NCBI GenBank assembly: GCA_023380415.1
Contig: JAMCRC010000036.1
Span: 5,636 to 25,749 of the forward strand
Reading direction: 5' to 3'
Source: Patescibacteria group bacterium
Lineage (GTDB): Bacteria; Patescibacteriota; Minisyncoccia; UBA6257; GWB1-50-10
Length of the DNA stretch: 20,114 bases
Of the stretch, positions 1 through 6,554 are shown piece by piece (within the stretch, counting starts at the first letter, position 1; the number at the start of each line of letters is the position of its first letter). The notes beneath the pieces are model-generated. The model saw only the letters and a list, made by a program, of their open reading frames with translations, ran no database searches and was not told the origin of the DNA. Made by a program: the position numbers and the translations under genes.

Positions 1-25
1 GGTGATCGCGACCATCAAAAAGTCC
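1..25. repeat. 25-bp inverted copy of gyrA positions 276-300 at the window edge
   Basis: Bases 1-25 are the exact reverse complement of 276-300; base 26 no longer matches. The copy begins directly after the EGRRT codons of gyrA and shares GGACT at the junction, so the gyrA reading appears to turn back onto the opposite strand. The pattern fits a fold-back chimera (short microhomology, inverted orientation) better than biology. Confidence 0.9.
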
Positions 26-1487
26 GGCGGCCTTCGGGGAAGTTCTTTTGGAGCAGCGCGAGATCGTCCTTGATCATCACCAATATCCTTTTGGGTTGTT
101 TCAAAATAAGCTCGAGTTCGGCGATGAGCTTGCGTTTTTCGGCGAGCTCCTCTTCGATCTTCCGGCGCTCGAGGGCGGCCAAGGTCTGGAGGCGCATCTC
201 GAGGATGGCGTCCGCCTGAAGGGCGGTGAACTTGAAGATCTTCATCAAGTTCGCCTTGGCGTCCTCGCGGTCCTTGGACTTTTTGATGGTCGCGATCACC
301 TTGTCGATAGAATCGAGGGCCTTGGCCAGCCCCTCCAATATATGTTCGCGCTCCTTGGCCTTCCGGAGGTCGAACTCGGTGCGGCGGCGAATGACGATCT
401 TGCGATGCTCGATATGGGCCGCGAGCACCTCCTTCAAAGAAAGGATCTGCGGCTGGATGCCGTCCGTGAGGGCGAGCATATTCAGATAGAAGTTCTTTTG
501 GAGCTCGGTGTATTCGTAGAGCTGGTTCAATATCTTTTGAGGCGCGGCGTCCGTTTTGAGGTCGATGACGATCCGCAGGCCCTCGCGGTCGGATTCATCC
601 CGGAGATCCTTGATCCCCTCGACCCGTTTTTCCGTCACGAGCTCGGCGATCTTCGTAATGAGGTCGGACTTGTTGACCTGGAACGGTATCTCGGTGACGA
701 CGATCTGGAAGGCGCCGCTCTTTCTCTCTTCTATGTCCGCCTTGGCCCGCATCGTGATCGAGCCCTTGCCGGTGGCATAGGCCTCCTCCATCGCCTTTTT
801 GTCGTAAATTATCCCGCCGGTCGGAAAATCCGGGCCGGGAAGGAATTCCATCAGCTCTTTGACGGAAGCATCGGGGTGGTCGATAAGGTAGGCCGTCGCG
901 TCCGCCACTTCGTTCAAATTGTGGGGCGGAATGGACGTTGTCATGCCGACGGCGATGCCCGAGGCGCCGTTCAGGAGCAAGTTGGGCAGCTTGGCCGGCA
1001 AGAATTTCGGCTCATCTCGCGTCGCATCGTAATTCGGCTGCCAGTCGACCGTTTCTTTCTCGATGTCCGTGAGCATCTCCTCGGCGATCTTCGAAAGCCG
1101 GGCTTCGGTGTAGCGCATGGCGGCCGGGCTGTCGCCGTCTATCGAGCCCCAGTTCCCTTGGCCGTCGACGAGCGGGTAGCGCAAAGAGAAATCTTGGGCC
1201 ATGCGGGCCATGGCGTCATAGACGGCCAGGTCGCCGTGCGGATGGTACTTGCCGAGCACCTCGCCTACCACGTTCGCCGACTTTTTGAACTTGGCCGAAT
1301 GAGTGAGGCCGGAGTCCCACATCGCCCAGAGGATGCGGCGTTGGACGGGTTTCATGCCGTCGCGCACGTCCGGCAGGGCGCGCGAAACAATGACGGACAT
1401 GGCATAGTCCAAGTAGGATTCCTTGAGCTCGGCCGTTATCTCGCGGTCCTTTATATTCTCTTTTTTATCCGTTTTTTCTTCGGGCAT
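15..1487 (-). CDS. gyrA: DNA gyrase subunit A, 3'-truncated by the contig edge
   Basis: Type II topoisomerase subunit that cuts and rejoins DNA to introduce negative supercoils with GyrB. Visible: the N-terminal breakage-reunion domain with the RRILWAM and KYHPHGD signatures, catalytic tyrosine Y126 in AMRYTEAR, and the coiled-coil/tower region to about residue 480. The sequence stops at EGRRT, where the C-terminal DNA-wrapping beta-pinwheel should begin, so about 300 residues are missing from the usual length of just over 800. The stop at 15-17 lies inside a 25-bp inverted copy of the gene's own sequence and is very probably artificial. The position equivalent to E. coli GyrA Ser83 is Leu87. 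ATG start at 1487, 6 nt after the upstream stop, no Shine-Dalgarno, so presumably translationally coupled. GyrA rather than ParC is inferred. Confidence 0.95.
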   Translation of the reverse strand: MPEEKTDKKENIKDREITAELKESYLDYAMSVIVSRALPDVRDGMKPVQRRILWAMWDSGLTHSAKFKKSANVVGEVLGKYHPHGDLAVYDAMARMAQDFSLRYPLVDGQGNWGSIDGDSPAAMRYTEARLSKIAEEMLTDIEKETVDWQPNYDATRDEPKFLPAKLPNLLLNGASGIAVGMTTSIPPHNLNEVADATAYLIDHPDASVKELMEFLPGPDFPTGGIIYDKKAMEEAYATGKGSITMRAKADIEERKSGAFQIVVTEIPFQVNKSDLITKIAELVTEKRVEGIKDLRDESDREGLRIVIDLKTDAAPQKILNQLYEYTELQKNFYLNMLALTDGIQPQILSLKEVLAAHIEHRKIVIRRRTEFDLRKAKEREHILEGLAKALDSIDKVIATIKKSKDREDAKANLMKIFKFTALQADAILEMRLQTLAALERRKIEEELAEKRKLIAELELILKQPKRILVMIKDDLALLQKNFPEGRRTF

Positions 1488-1493
1488 ATAGAA

Positions 1494-1877
1494 CTATTGA
1501 GTGCTTGTCGCGTTCACCTCGAACGTATTCGTCTTTTGTATCTGTTTTTGGAAGCCCTGCCAAGCCCCGCCCACCAGGCCGCCGATATTGCCGACGCCTT
1601 TTGCGACCTCTCCCCAGACGATCGCGGCGCCCCGGCCCAGAGTCCCGAAGAACGACTGGCCGGTCGGAGCGGTCTCGCTCGCGGATGTTTCAGCGGTCGA
1701 AGTGGCGATCCCCGGAACGGCGGTGGGCAGGGTGATGTTCAAATAGAGGAGCCAAAGGACGACCACCACGACCATCAAAGCGGCAGAAGCGCCGTAGACA
1801 TACCGCCGTTTGGTCCTTTCGTTGGAGCGTTGCAAGCGCTTGATAAAGTCCTTGGTTTTTATGATGGTCTCTCCCAT
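1494..1877 (-). CDS. Small single-TM membrane protein of unknown function
   Basis: A 127-aa protein that I do not recognise. It has a basic cytoplasmic N-terminus (about residues 1-28, rich in K and R), one hydrophobic segment at about 29-47, a Thr/Ser/Ala-rich stretch (about 50-75), and a glycine-rich, weakly amphipathic segment with a polar tail. The predicted topology is N-in with the C-terminal part outside. It lies between the degenerate MBL-fold gene (12-nt gap) and gyrA (6-nt gap), so the three genes are probably co-transcribed. ATG start at 1877; only a weak AGGA lies upstream. Its function cannot be assigned from sequence. Confidence 0.75.
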   Translation of the reverse strand: MGETIIKTKDFIKRLQRSNERTKRRYVYGASAALMVVVVVLWLLYLNITLPTAVPGIATSTAETSASETAPTGQSFFGTLGRGAAIVWGEVAKGVGNIGGLVGGAWQGFQKQIQKTNTFEVNATSTQ

Positions 1878-1889
1878 GGATTTCCGGTC

Positions 1890-2459
1890 CTAGACGCTCA
1901 AGCATTTGACGGTCATGGCCTTTGGCGTCAGGTCCTTCTTTTTAAAGACGAATTTCTCCTCCGGGACGCATTTTTCCTGGCCTATTTCTTTGAGGAGCGG
2001 CTTCAGGTTTTCCGGGAATGAGACCAGGACGACGCTCGGTTCCAGCTGGCGGACGAGCTTTGCCGTCGCGCCCGCTTCCATGAACGGTTTGCCTCCCGAG
2101 GGAACGATAAGAACATCGCAGTCGGCCAAGAACTCCTGGATCTTCGACTCCGGTTCTTTGGTGATCTGTCCCAAGATGGCGAAGGTGACGCCTTCCATTT
2201 CCATTTTATAGATGGTCCGCTCGGTCCCTTTCTCGTTCCCGCCGCTCCAGCCGGTGATGTGGATGCCCTGGACCTCGTACTCCCCCTGGTGGGAAATGAC
2301 GGTCGGCCCGTCCTCGGCCTCTTCGACTGGGGCCGGCATGACCGTGTTCAGGATGAGGATCGCGCCGCGGACGGAACGCTGGTTTTCGGGATCGACGAGG
2401 ACGGTCGTCTCACCCGACGATATCTTGAAATAGTCGTTCCCGAGGAAATTGATGACCAT
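1890..2459 (-). CDS. Degenerate metallo-beta-lactamase-fold protein (UlaG-like), metal ligands lost
   Basis: A 189-aa protein that follows the Lactamase_B_3/UlaG-like pattern: an opening strand motif with FLGNDYFKI, then VLVDP, HQGEYEVQGI, and DVLIVPSGG followed by a helix and EPSVVLVSF. The family's metal ligands are not there: the GHS histidine is Asn, the HxHxDH loop is replaced by a stretch around NTVMPAP, the histidine of the LGD-x-H segment is absent (LGQITK), and the final PMH is VSF. It is therefore probably a non-catalytic scaffold or regulator. Start: ATG 2459 is preferred because it matches the usual family N-terminus and sits 10 nt after a good -10 box; a TTG at 2498 would lie inside that promoter's -35. 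First gene of the operon leading to gyrA. Confidence 0.8.
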   Translation of the reverse strand: MVINFLGNDYFKISSGETTVLVDPENQRSVRGAILILNTVMPAPVEEAEDGPTVISHQGEYEVQGIHITGWSGGNEKGTERTIYKMEMEGVTFAILGQITKEPESKIQEFLADCDVLIVPSGGKPFMEAGATAKLVRQLEPSVVLVSFPENLKPLLKEIGQEKCVPEEKFVFKKKDLTPKAMTVKCLSV

Positions 2460-2469
2460 AAGCTTATAT

Positions 2470-2498
2470 ATTTTATCAGTTTTTCGTGCCGGGTTCAA
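2470..2498 (-). promoter_or_regulatory. Sigma70-type promoter of the MBL-TM-gyrA operon
   Basis: On the minus strand: TTGAAC (2498-2493), 17-bp spacer, TAAAAT (2475-2470), preceded by TGA, which gives an extended -10. Only 10 nt separate the -10 from ATG 2459, so the transcript is predicted to have almost no leader. Confidence 0.65.
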
Positions 2499-2516
2499 AC
2501 GTTATACATATTAAAT

Positions 2517-2738
2517 AAAAAGCCCGGACCGTTCCCGCTAAGCAAACCGTCTCGCAGGTCTTCAGACTCCGAGAGTCATCAGACTCGAGGAGCCGAGCGG
2601 GCATGGTTTCCGCCTTAAAAGTAGGCGGAAGAGCGAGGCCGAGAGCGAGCGCGATCCGCCGGCTGGGGCGGATCGATAGCGTGTTTGCGTGCGGAAACGG
2701 TCCGGGTCGGTGGCGGGTTGCGCTTGGACGCGCCTTCG
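2517..2738 (-). ncRNA. Candidate structured non-coding RNA, family unknown
   Basis: No credible reading frame covers this interval. A 16-bp helix (2523-2538 with 2691-2706) closes it, followed inward by a 6-bp helix (2542-2547 with 2683-2688). Inside are hairpins at 2652-2660/2667-2675 (9 bp), 2608-2615/2623-2630 (8 bp) and 2567-2577/2582-2592 (with a 2x2 internal loop). Minus orientation is favoured because the closing helix is followed by five T residues (2521-2517), its one imperfect pair is G-U on this strand but A-C on the other, and a promoter lies upstream. Against this, the 2x2 loop would be tandem G-A on the plus strand. I see no tmRNA, RNase P, SRP or 6S signature. The 5' end is an estimate. 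Confidence 0.5.
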
Positions 2739-2747
2739 TGTTAGATT
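2718..2747 (+). promoter_or_regulatory. Putative promoter of rpsA, extended -10
   Basis: TTGCGC (2718-2723), 18-bp spacer, TAGATT (2742-2747) preceded by TGT as an extended -10. The GTG start follows 7 nt later, which predicts a leaderless mRNA. The -10 is imperfect. Confidence 0.4.
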
Positions 2748-2774
2748 AAACCCCGTGAATATCGCTAAAGACAA
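2745..2774 (-). promoter_or_regulatory. Putative promoter of the structured RNA
   Basis: Minus strand TTGTCT (2774-2769), 18-bp spacer, TTTAAT (2750-2745). It would start transcription near 2738, about 30 nt before the closing helix. It overlaps the divergent rpsA promoter and start codon, so the two could compete. Confidence 0.4.
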
Positions 2775-3846
2775 CCAACCCGCGGAGGCATTGCCGATCT
2801 GGAAGAGCAATCCGGCCATTTTGCCGACCCTCCGCCAAGGAGATCTTGTTGAGGGCATGGTCCTCGAAAAGAGCCCGAAAGCGATCGTCGTCGACCTCGG
2901 CCGCTACGGCACGGGCGTCGTTTATCGCGGCGAGGTCCAGAACGCCCGCGAGATAGCCCGCGACCTAGAAGTCGGAAGCTCCGTTCACGCCAAAGTGGTG
3001 GAAGTGGACAACGACGACGGTGTCGTAGAGCTTTCGCTCTCGGAGGCGGACAAGCAGCGGGCTTGGGCGGCCGTCGCGGAGATAAAGGAGAAGGACGAGC
3101 CGGTGAAGATCAAACCGACCGGATTCAACAAGGGCGGGCTTATGGTGGACATCGAGGGTCTCCACGCCTTCCTGCCGATCTCCCAGCTTTCGGCCGAGCA
3201 TTATCCCCGTACTGAATCCGCCGAACCGGGACGGGCCGCGGGCGTTCTCCAAGCGCTCGTCGGAGCCGAGCTCGAGGTCAAGATAATCGACGTGAATCCT
3301 CGCACCGGGAAGCTCATCATCTCCGAGCGGGCCGCCCAGGAGCTCAGCGCCAAAGAATTGGCCAAGAACTACGCGGTCGGTCAGGAGATCGAGGGTGTAA
3401 TTTCCGGCGTCGCCGACTTCGGCGCCTTCGTTCGTTTCACCGATAATCCGGCCGTCGAGGGATTCATCCATGTTTCCGAAATAGATCATCGCATACTCGA
3501 GCATCCGAAAGAGGTCCTCAAAGTGGACGATGTCGTGCGGGCCAAGATCGTGGATATCAAGGACGGCCGCATATCCCTCTCTTTAAAGGCGCTGAAGGAA
3601 GATCCGTGGCTCAAGGCCGCCGAGCATTTCAAGGAAGGCGAGAGCGTGCACGGGACCGTCTATTCCTTCACGCAGTTCGGCGCTTTGGTGAATCTGGACC
3701 ATGGGCTTCAGGGACAGCTCCCCATCACCGATTTCGGCGGCGTGGCCGAGATGAAAAAAGCTCTCACGTCAGGCGAGAAATACGCCTTCGTGGTCCAAAG
3801 CGTGAAACCGGACGACCACCGCATAATTTTGAAGTTCGGCAAATAG
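2755..3846 (+). CDS. rpsA: 30S ribosomal protein S1, four S1 domains
   Basis: RNA-binding ribosomal protein that helps recruit mRNA to the 30S subunit. A 363-aa protein from GTG 2755 with four S1/OB-fold repeats at about residues 29-97, 115-193, 207-278 and 293-363; repeat 3 (VADFGAFVRF, EGFIHVSEI, ISLSLKAL) is the most canonical and repeat 2 the most divergent. Four repeats is shorter than the six of E. coli S1 and similar to S1 of many other bacteria. The frame is open upstream to 2689, but that part overlaps the promoter and the RNA element and does not look S1-like, hence the GTG choice. There is no Shine-Dalgarno. Followed by a strong terminator. It may be an S1-type RNA-binding protein that is not ribosome-bound. 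Confidence 0.88.
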   Translation: MNIAKDNQPAEALPIWKSNPAILPTLRQGDLVEGMVLEKSPKAIVVDLGRYGTGVVYRGEVQNAREIARDLEVGSSVHAKVVEVDNDDGVVELSLSEADKQRAWAAVAEIKEKDEPVKIKPTGFNKGGLMVDIEGLHAFLPISQLSAEHYPRTESAEPGRAAGVLQALVGAELEVKIIDVNPRTGKLIISERAAQELSAKELAKNYAVGQEIEGVISGVADFGAFVRFTDNPAVEGFIHVSEIDHRILEHPKEVLKVDDVVRAKIVDIKDGRISLSLKALKEDPWLKAAEHFKEGESVHGTVYSFTQFGALVNLDHGLQGQLPITDFGGVAEMKKALTSGEKYAFVVQSVKPDDHRIILKFGK

Positions 3847-3864
3847 GCGATTTTGCTCTCCACG

Positions 3865-3893
3865 GCCGGCGGTTTTGCTCCCGCCGGCTTTTT
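3865..3893 (+). terminator. Intrinsic terminator after rpsA
   Basis: GCCGGCGG (3865-3872), 8-nt loop, CCGCCGGC (3881-3888), then TTTTT (3889-3893). The ftsH -35 region lies in its loop. Confidence 0.85.
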
Positions 3894-3902
3894 GAATATA
3901 AT
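3875..3902 (+). promoter_or_regulatory. Promoter of ftsH with a perfect -10
   Basis: TATAAT at 3897-3902 with a weak TTGCTC (3875-3880), 16-bp spacer. ATG 3915 follows 12 nt after the -10, so the leader would be only about 5 nt. The -35 lies inside the loop of the preceding terminator. Confidence 0.6.
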
Positions 3903-3914
3903 TAACTCGCTACT

Positions 3915-5753
3915 ATGAAAAATCTCGGCAAAAATCTTTTAGGAGCATTCACCCTCCTTGTCGTCGTCGCCTTCATCTTCTCGCTCTTCGTGAATTTCGG
4001 CTCTTCCTCGCCAAAGAACCTGGACATTTCCCAGGTGGCGGCCGACGTTGCCGCCGGCACGGTCAAGAATATCACCGTCAACGGGAACGACCTTTCTTTG
4101 ACGCTCGCCGACGGAACGCAGGCCGTATCGCATAAGGAATCGGATGCCAGTCTGACAGACACATTGAAGAATTACGGCGTGACGCCGGTCGAGCTTTCCA
4201 AGGTCGACGTGACCGTCCAAAGCCAAAGCGGTTTCGACTATTGGATGGGAATACTCCTCCCCACGCTCGTTTCGGTCATCCTCATGGTCCTCATCTTCTG
4301 GTGGTTCTTCCGCCAGGCTCGGATGGGAGCGAACCAGGCCATGAGCTTCGGCAAGATAAATATCCGACTGTTTTCGGCCAATCGCGACAAGGTGACGTTC
4401 AAGGATGTCGCCGGCCTTAAGGAATCGAAAGAGGAGCTCGAGGAGGTCGTCGACTTCCTTCGCCATTCGAAGAAGTTCATCGACATCGGCGCGCGCATTC
4501 CCCGCGGCGTACTGCTTATGGGTCCGCCCGGCACGGGGAAAACGCTCCTTGCCCGGGCCGTCGCCGGCGAATCCGGCGTTCCGTTCTTCCATCTTTCGGC
4601 CTCCGAGTTCGTCGAGATGTTCGTGGGAGTGGGCGCGAGCCGCGTCCGCGACCTGTTCGCCACGGCGAAAAAAGCCGCCCCCTCCATTATATTCATCGAC
4701 GAGATCGATGCCGTCGGCCGTGAACGCGGCGCTGGCTTGGGCGGCGGCCACGATGAGCGGGAGCAGACGCTGAATCAGATCCTGGTGGAAATGGACGGTT
4801 TCGACCGAGACACGAACGTGATCGTCATGGCAGCCACTAACCGGCCGGATATTTTGGACCCGGCCCTGCTTCGTCCGGGCCGTTTCGATCGGCGGGTCGT
4901 TTTGGACATTCCGGACATCAAAGACCGCGAGGAGATATTGAAGATCCATGCCAAAGGCAAGCCGCTCGATAAGACCGTCGATCTCAGGACCGTTGCCGTC
5001 AGGACGCCAGGTTTTTCGGGCGCCGACCTGGCGAATCTCATGAACGAAGCGGCCATTTTGGCGGCCCGGAACAATCGGAAGACCGTCACTCACGAGGACC
5101 TTTTGGACTCCATCGAGAAGGTAATGCTCGGTCCCGCCAGGAAGAGCCGGGTCATCTCGGACAAGGAAAAGAAAGTAACGGCCTATCACGAGGCCGGCCA
5201 CGCCCTGGTTGCCGCGTCGCTCAAGGACGCCGACCCGGTCCATAAGGTCTCCATCATCAGCCGCGGCATGGCCGGCGGCTACACATTGAAGCTCCCGATC
5301 GAAGAGCGGCACCTGCGCACCCGGTCGGAGTTCTTGGCCGACCTCGCCGTCTCTTTCGGCGGTTATGCGGCGGAATCCGCGGTCTTCAAGGATGTTTCGA
5401 CCGGCTCATCGAACGACATCAAGGAAGCGACCGATCTGGCTCGCCGGATGGTCACCCAGTACGGCATGAGCGACCGCCTCGGCACGCGCACGTTCGGAAA
5501 GAACGACGAAATGATATTCCTCGGCCGCGAACTTACGGCCGAAAAGGACTATTCCGAGGCCATCGGCACCGAAATAGACGAAGAGATCAATCGGATCATC
5601 AAGAGAACGTTCGACTTTGCGAAGAAGGCCGTCACGGCCCACCGCGATATCCTGGACAAGATCGCCGAGGCCCTCATCAAGAAAGAGACCTTGGAGCAGG
5701 AAGAGTTCGCCGCGCTTATCAAAGGATCCGGCCTGAAGTCGTCGACGGTTTGA
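3915..5753 (+). CDS. ftsH: ATP-dependent zinc metalloprotease FtsH
   Basis: Membrane-anchored AAA+ protease that extracts and degrades membrane and some soluble proteins as a hexamer. 612 aa: TM1 at about residues 10-28, a small extracytoplasmic domain (about 30-108), TM2 at about 110-132, then the AAA module with Walker A GPPGTGKT (203-210), Walker B IIFIDEID (258-265), the second region of homology with NRPDILDPALLRPGRFDRR, and the protease domain with zinc motif HEAGH (425-429) and probable third ligand D501. All catalytic residues are present and the length is typical. No Shine-Dalgarno; the start is fixed by the -10 box 12 nt upstream. The two tRNAs begin 35 nt downstream with no terminator between, so read-through is likely. 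Confidence 0.97.
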   Translation: MKNLGKNLLGAFTLLVVVAFIFSLFVNFGSSSPKNLDISQVAADVAAGTVKNITVNGNDLSLTLADGTQAVSHKESDASLTDTLKNYGVTPVELSKVDVTVQSQSGFDYWMGILLPTLVSVILMVLIFWWFFRQARMGANQAMSFGKINIRLFSANRDKVTFKDVAGLKESKEELEEVVDFLRHSKKFIDIGARIPRGVLLMGPPGTGKTLLARAVAGESGVPFFHLSASEFVEMFVGVGASRVRDLFATAKKAAPSIIFIDEIDAVGRERGAGLGGGHDEREQTLNQILVEMDGFDRDTNVIVMAATNRPDILDPALLRPGRFDRRVVLDIPDIKDREEILKIHAKGKPLDKTVDLRTVAVRTPGFSGADLANLMNEAAILAARNNRKTVTHEDLLDSIEKVMLGPARKSRVISDKEKKVTAYHEAGHALVAASLKDADPVHKVSIISRGMAGGYTLKLPIEERHLRTRSEFLADLAVSFGGYAAESAVFKDVSTGSSNDIKEATDLARRMVTQYGMSDRLGTRTFGKNDEMIFLGRELTAEKDYSEAIGTEIDEEINRIIKRTFDFAKKAVTAHRDILDKIAEALIKKETLEQEEFAALIKGSGLKSSTV

Positions 5754-5787
5754 CTGGGGATGTGTTTTGACGGAAACTCTTGAGAGC

Positions 5788-5860
5788 GGGCCAGTAGCAT
5801 AGCGGCTAATGCAACGAGCTTATACCTCGTGGATCGAAGGTTCGAGTCCTTCCTGGCCCA
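5788..5860 (+). tRNA. tRNA-Ile with anticodon UAU
   Basis: Full cloverleaf of 73 nt: acceptor GGGCCAG/CTGGCCC, D-stem GCAT/ATGC, anticodon stem ACGAG/CTCGT around loop CTTATAC, T-stem GAAGG/CCTTC with loop TTCGAGT, discriminator A. The anticodon at 5821-5823 is UAU, which reads AUA. Most bacteria read AUA with a CAU anticodon carrying lysidine. CCA is not encoded. Confidence 0.93.
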
Positions 5861-5867
5861 CATTTCC

Positions 5868-5939
5868 GGGCGCTTAGCTCAGCGGTAGAGCGACTCGTTT
5901 ACACCGAGTAGGTCCGGGGTTCGACACCTCGAGCGCCCA
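5868..5939 (+). tRNA. tRNA-Val with anticodon UAC
   Basis: Full cloverleaf of 72 nt: acceptor GGGCGCT/AGCGCCC, D-stem GCTC/GAGC, anticodon stem ACTCG/CGAGT around loop TTTACAC (anticodon 5900-5902), T-stem CGGGG/CCTCG with loop TTCGACA, discriminator A. CCA is not encoded. It lies 7 nt after the tRNA-Ile gene, so the two probably share a precursor. Confidence 0.95.
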
Positions 5940-5953
5940 CAATGCATTTCGGT

Positions 5954-5982
5954 TTGACACGTCCCCGGCCAGGGCGTAGGTT
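5954..5982 (+). promoter_or_regulatory. Putative promoter of the YkuK-like gene
   Basis: Perfect TTGACA (5954-5959), 17-bp spacer, weak TAGGTT (5977-5982). ATG 5990 begins 7 nt after the -10, predicting transcription start at or next to the start codon. Confidence 0.5.
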
Positions 5983-5989
5983 TTTATAT

Positions 5990-6490
5990 ATGCCCGAGAC
6001 CTTCAATACCTCGTACGGTTTGAAAATAGAGATACCCGAGATCGTCAAAGAGATCGTCTCTTTCATGCGGGCGAAACCGGTCGCTGAGTACAAGATAATC
6101 ATCGGGAGCGACTCGGAGCTCTTGGAGGACAAGTCAGCCGATTTCGTGACGGCCATCGTCGTCCACCGGGTCGGGAACGGCGGACGCTATTTCTGGCGCC
6201 GCGGGAAACTCGGCAAGTTCTATAATCTTCACGACCGCATCGTCCAGGAAGTAATGCTCTCCTTGGATACCGCAAAGGTCTTCTTCGCGACCCTGAAGAC
6301 GGAGACGGCGAGGCAGGACCCGGAAAGCGCTCTGAAATGGAGCTTCGAGATCCATATCGACGCGGGCGAGAACGGGCCGACTAAGACGCTCATTCAAGAG
6401 GTGGTCGGCATGGTCCGAGCCAGCAATTTCGAGCCCAAAACGAAGCCCGAATCGTACGCGGCCTCGAACGTGGCGGACCGCTACGTTTAG
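5990..6490 (+). CDS. YkuK/DUF458-family RNase H-like protein
   Basis: A 166-aa protein with the pattern of the DUF458 (YkuK) family, which adopts an RNase H-like fold; the biochemical role of the family is not settled. Visible family features: YKIIIGSDSE near residue 37, FVTAIVVHRVGNGGRYFWRR near 58-77, and HDRIVQEVMLSL near 86-97, the last resembling the conserved R-I-x-x-E-x-x-x-S-L helix. The start is set at ATG 5990 because a TTGACA promoter lies just upstream and the frame before it (from 5942) is only the tRNA flank. Downstream is a predicted exonuclease, so a nucleic-acid role would fit, but that is inference. Confidence 0.75.
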   Translation: MPETFNTSYGLKIEIPEIVKEIVSFMRAKPVAEYKIIIGSDSELLEDKSADFVTAIVVHRVGNGGRYFWRRGKLGKFYNLHDRIVQEVMLSLDTAKVFFATLKTETARQDPESALKWSFEIHIDAGENGPTKTLIQEVVGMVRASNFEPKTKPESYAASNVADRYV

Positions 6491-6509
6491 AGAGAATCCC
6501 GGTGCGGAT

Positions 6510-6538
6510 TTGAACTCCGCTGCTCCAGCCGTTACTAT
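6510..6538 (+). promoter_or_regulatory. Putative promoter of the DEDDy exonuclease gene
   Basis: TTGAAC (6510-6515), 17-bp spacer, TACTAT (6533-6538), 16 nt before ATG 6555. It lies in the 64-bp gap after the YkuK-like gene; no terminator is seen there. Confidence 0.4.
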
Positions 6539-6554
6539 TAATTACCCAATCCCC

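Noticed and set aside
48..2021. Very long open plus-strand frame opposite gyrA and its neighbours
   Set aside because: It spans three recognisable minus-strand genes, has no family resemblance and is a by-product of GC-rich codon use. The same applies to long antisense frames at 3939-5312, 11417-12799 and 16086-17192.
2517..2738. Miniature transposon (MITE) explanation for the long inverted repeat
   Set aside because: The 16-bp arms lack flanking target-site duplications, and the T run, G-U pair and inner nested helices fit an RNA better. Not fully excluded.
2517..2738. tmRNA, RNase P, SRP or 6S identity
   Set aside because: No tag-peptide frame or tRNA-like end, no GAGGAAAGTCC-type P4 motif, no GGAAG/GCAG SRP tip, and no single large central bubble as in 6S.
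5767..5772. TTGACG upstream of tRNA-Ile as a tRNA promoter
   Set aside because: A -10 at correct spacing would fall inside the tRNA gene, so the tRNAs are more likely transcribed from the ftsH promoter.
6498..6525. tRNA T-arm-like hairpin on the minus strand (GCGGA/TCCGC around GTTCAAA)
   Set aside because: The TTCAAAT is offset by one base from a canonical T-loop, and no matching acceptor 5' half, D-arm or anticodon arm lies upstream. The segment is better explained as part of a promoter region.
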